DNA of 13,900 nt from Dehalococcoidales bacterium (GTDB taxonomy: Bacteria > Chloroflexota > Dehalococcoidia > Dehalococcoidales > UBA5760): positions 1-13,900 of the forward strand of contig JAQUOC010000028.1 of the NCBI GenBank assembly GCA_028717305.1, in the 5' to 3' direction. The stretch's first letter is position 1. Each line of letters starts with the position of its first letter. This document shows, piece by piece, positions 13,626 through 13,900 of this stretch. A program made the position numbers and the translations under genes. Under the pieces are notes generated by a model. That model did no database searches. It was given only the letters and a program-made list of their open reading frames with translations, and was not told the origin of the DNA.

Positions 13626-13900
13626 GTGAAAATATTGAAGAGGTACAGGACGTATGCCGCCTTTTTACTGGTGGGGCTGCTCGGTCTCTCCGGGTGCGGC
13701 GAGGGGGTTGCGTTGACGGTCAACCTGGAGACGCCGACTAATGGCAGTACGGTCTCGTCGCTGACGCCGATATTGGCCTGGAACTGTAATTATTCCGATG
13801 CTACCTATCGACTCCAGGTATCGCAGCACGGCAACTTCCAGGACTTGATTATCGATGAATCGAATCTGGCCGGTCCCAGCTACACCGTAGCCAGCGGAAA
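13626..13900 (+). CDS. Secreted lipoprotein with fibronectin-III-like start, C-terminus outside window
   Basis: The frame runs from GTG 13626 to the right edge with no stop, 91 full codons. GGGAGG five bases upstream supports the start. The N-terminus is a lipoprotein signal: a basic start (KILKRYR), a hydrophobic core (AAFLLVGLLG, 11-20) and the lipobox LSGC with the lipidated Cys at 24, followed by GEG. After it, an LETPTNGSTVSSLTPILAW pattern followed by YRLQVSQ (residues about 33-63) resembles the first strands of fibronectin type III or related beta-sandwich domains common in surface proteins. The protein would be anchored to the outer face of the membrane. Its full domain layout and function lie beyond the window. 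Minus-strand frames over this stretch are shadows. Confidence 0.8.
   Translation, partial: MKILKRYRTYAAFLLVGLLGLSGCGEGVALTVNLETPTNGSTVSSLTPILAWNCNYSDATYRLQVSQHGNFQDLIIDESNLAGPSYTVASG

Noticed and set aside
13487..13723. Minus-strand frame of 78 codons
   Set aside because: It is antisense to the lipoprotein signal peptide and its leader and lacks a ribosome binding site or domain.

Overview
The window looks like ordinary chromosome from an anaerobic bacterium, most likely of the Chloroflexota/Dehalococcoidia type. That placement is inferred from gene content: a stand-alone corrinoid protein paired with a methyltetrahydrofolate-type methyltransferase, an EF-G-2 paralogue, a lipoprotein with a fibronectin-III-like start, and a multi-PAS sensor. 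It rests on no database search. Base composition is moderate and even, and there is no transposase, integrase, tRNA, rRNA or CRISPR array.

Left part (1-4173). A multi-PAS sensor protein on the minus strand runs off the left edge. Upstream of it on the same strand is a 112-residue membrane protein with a strong ribosome binding site and its own promoter. Across a roughly 350-base divergent intergenic region lies a DedA/VTT-type membrane protein on the plus strand. Its 3' end overlaps, tail to tail, a major facilitator transporter on the minus strand.

Middle (4174-10777). Two transcription units diverge from a compact double promoter at about 7190-7273. The minus-strand unit is pabB-pabA-pabC, with overlapping ends, and makes p-aminobenzoate for folate. 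The transporter follows 65 bases later and may be read through. The plus-strand unit is prfA-prmC (release factor 1 and its Gln methyltransferase, ATGA overlap), then a corrinoid protein 13 bases on, then a pterin-binding methyltransferase 62 bases on. Folate supply and folate/B12-dependent methyl transfer therefore sit back to back.

Right part (10778-13900). On the minus strand an unrecognised 118-residue protein precedes an EF-G-like GTPase of the EF-G-2 subtype. Both appear to be served by a near-consensus promoter (TTGATA-N17-TATAAT). Divergent from it, a lipoprotein gene starts at 13626 and leaves the window.

The clearest signal not explained by the genes is a direct-repeat box, TGTTTAG-AAAA-TGTTTAG, in the divergent region at 13451. 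A 16-base identical copy lies in the divergent region at 2111. The 7+4+7 layout with an 11-base period is that of binding sites for PhoB/OmpR-family response regulators. The second notable point is the corrinoid/methyltransferase pair, which has no substrate-specific partner in the window and sits in a release-factor operon.
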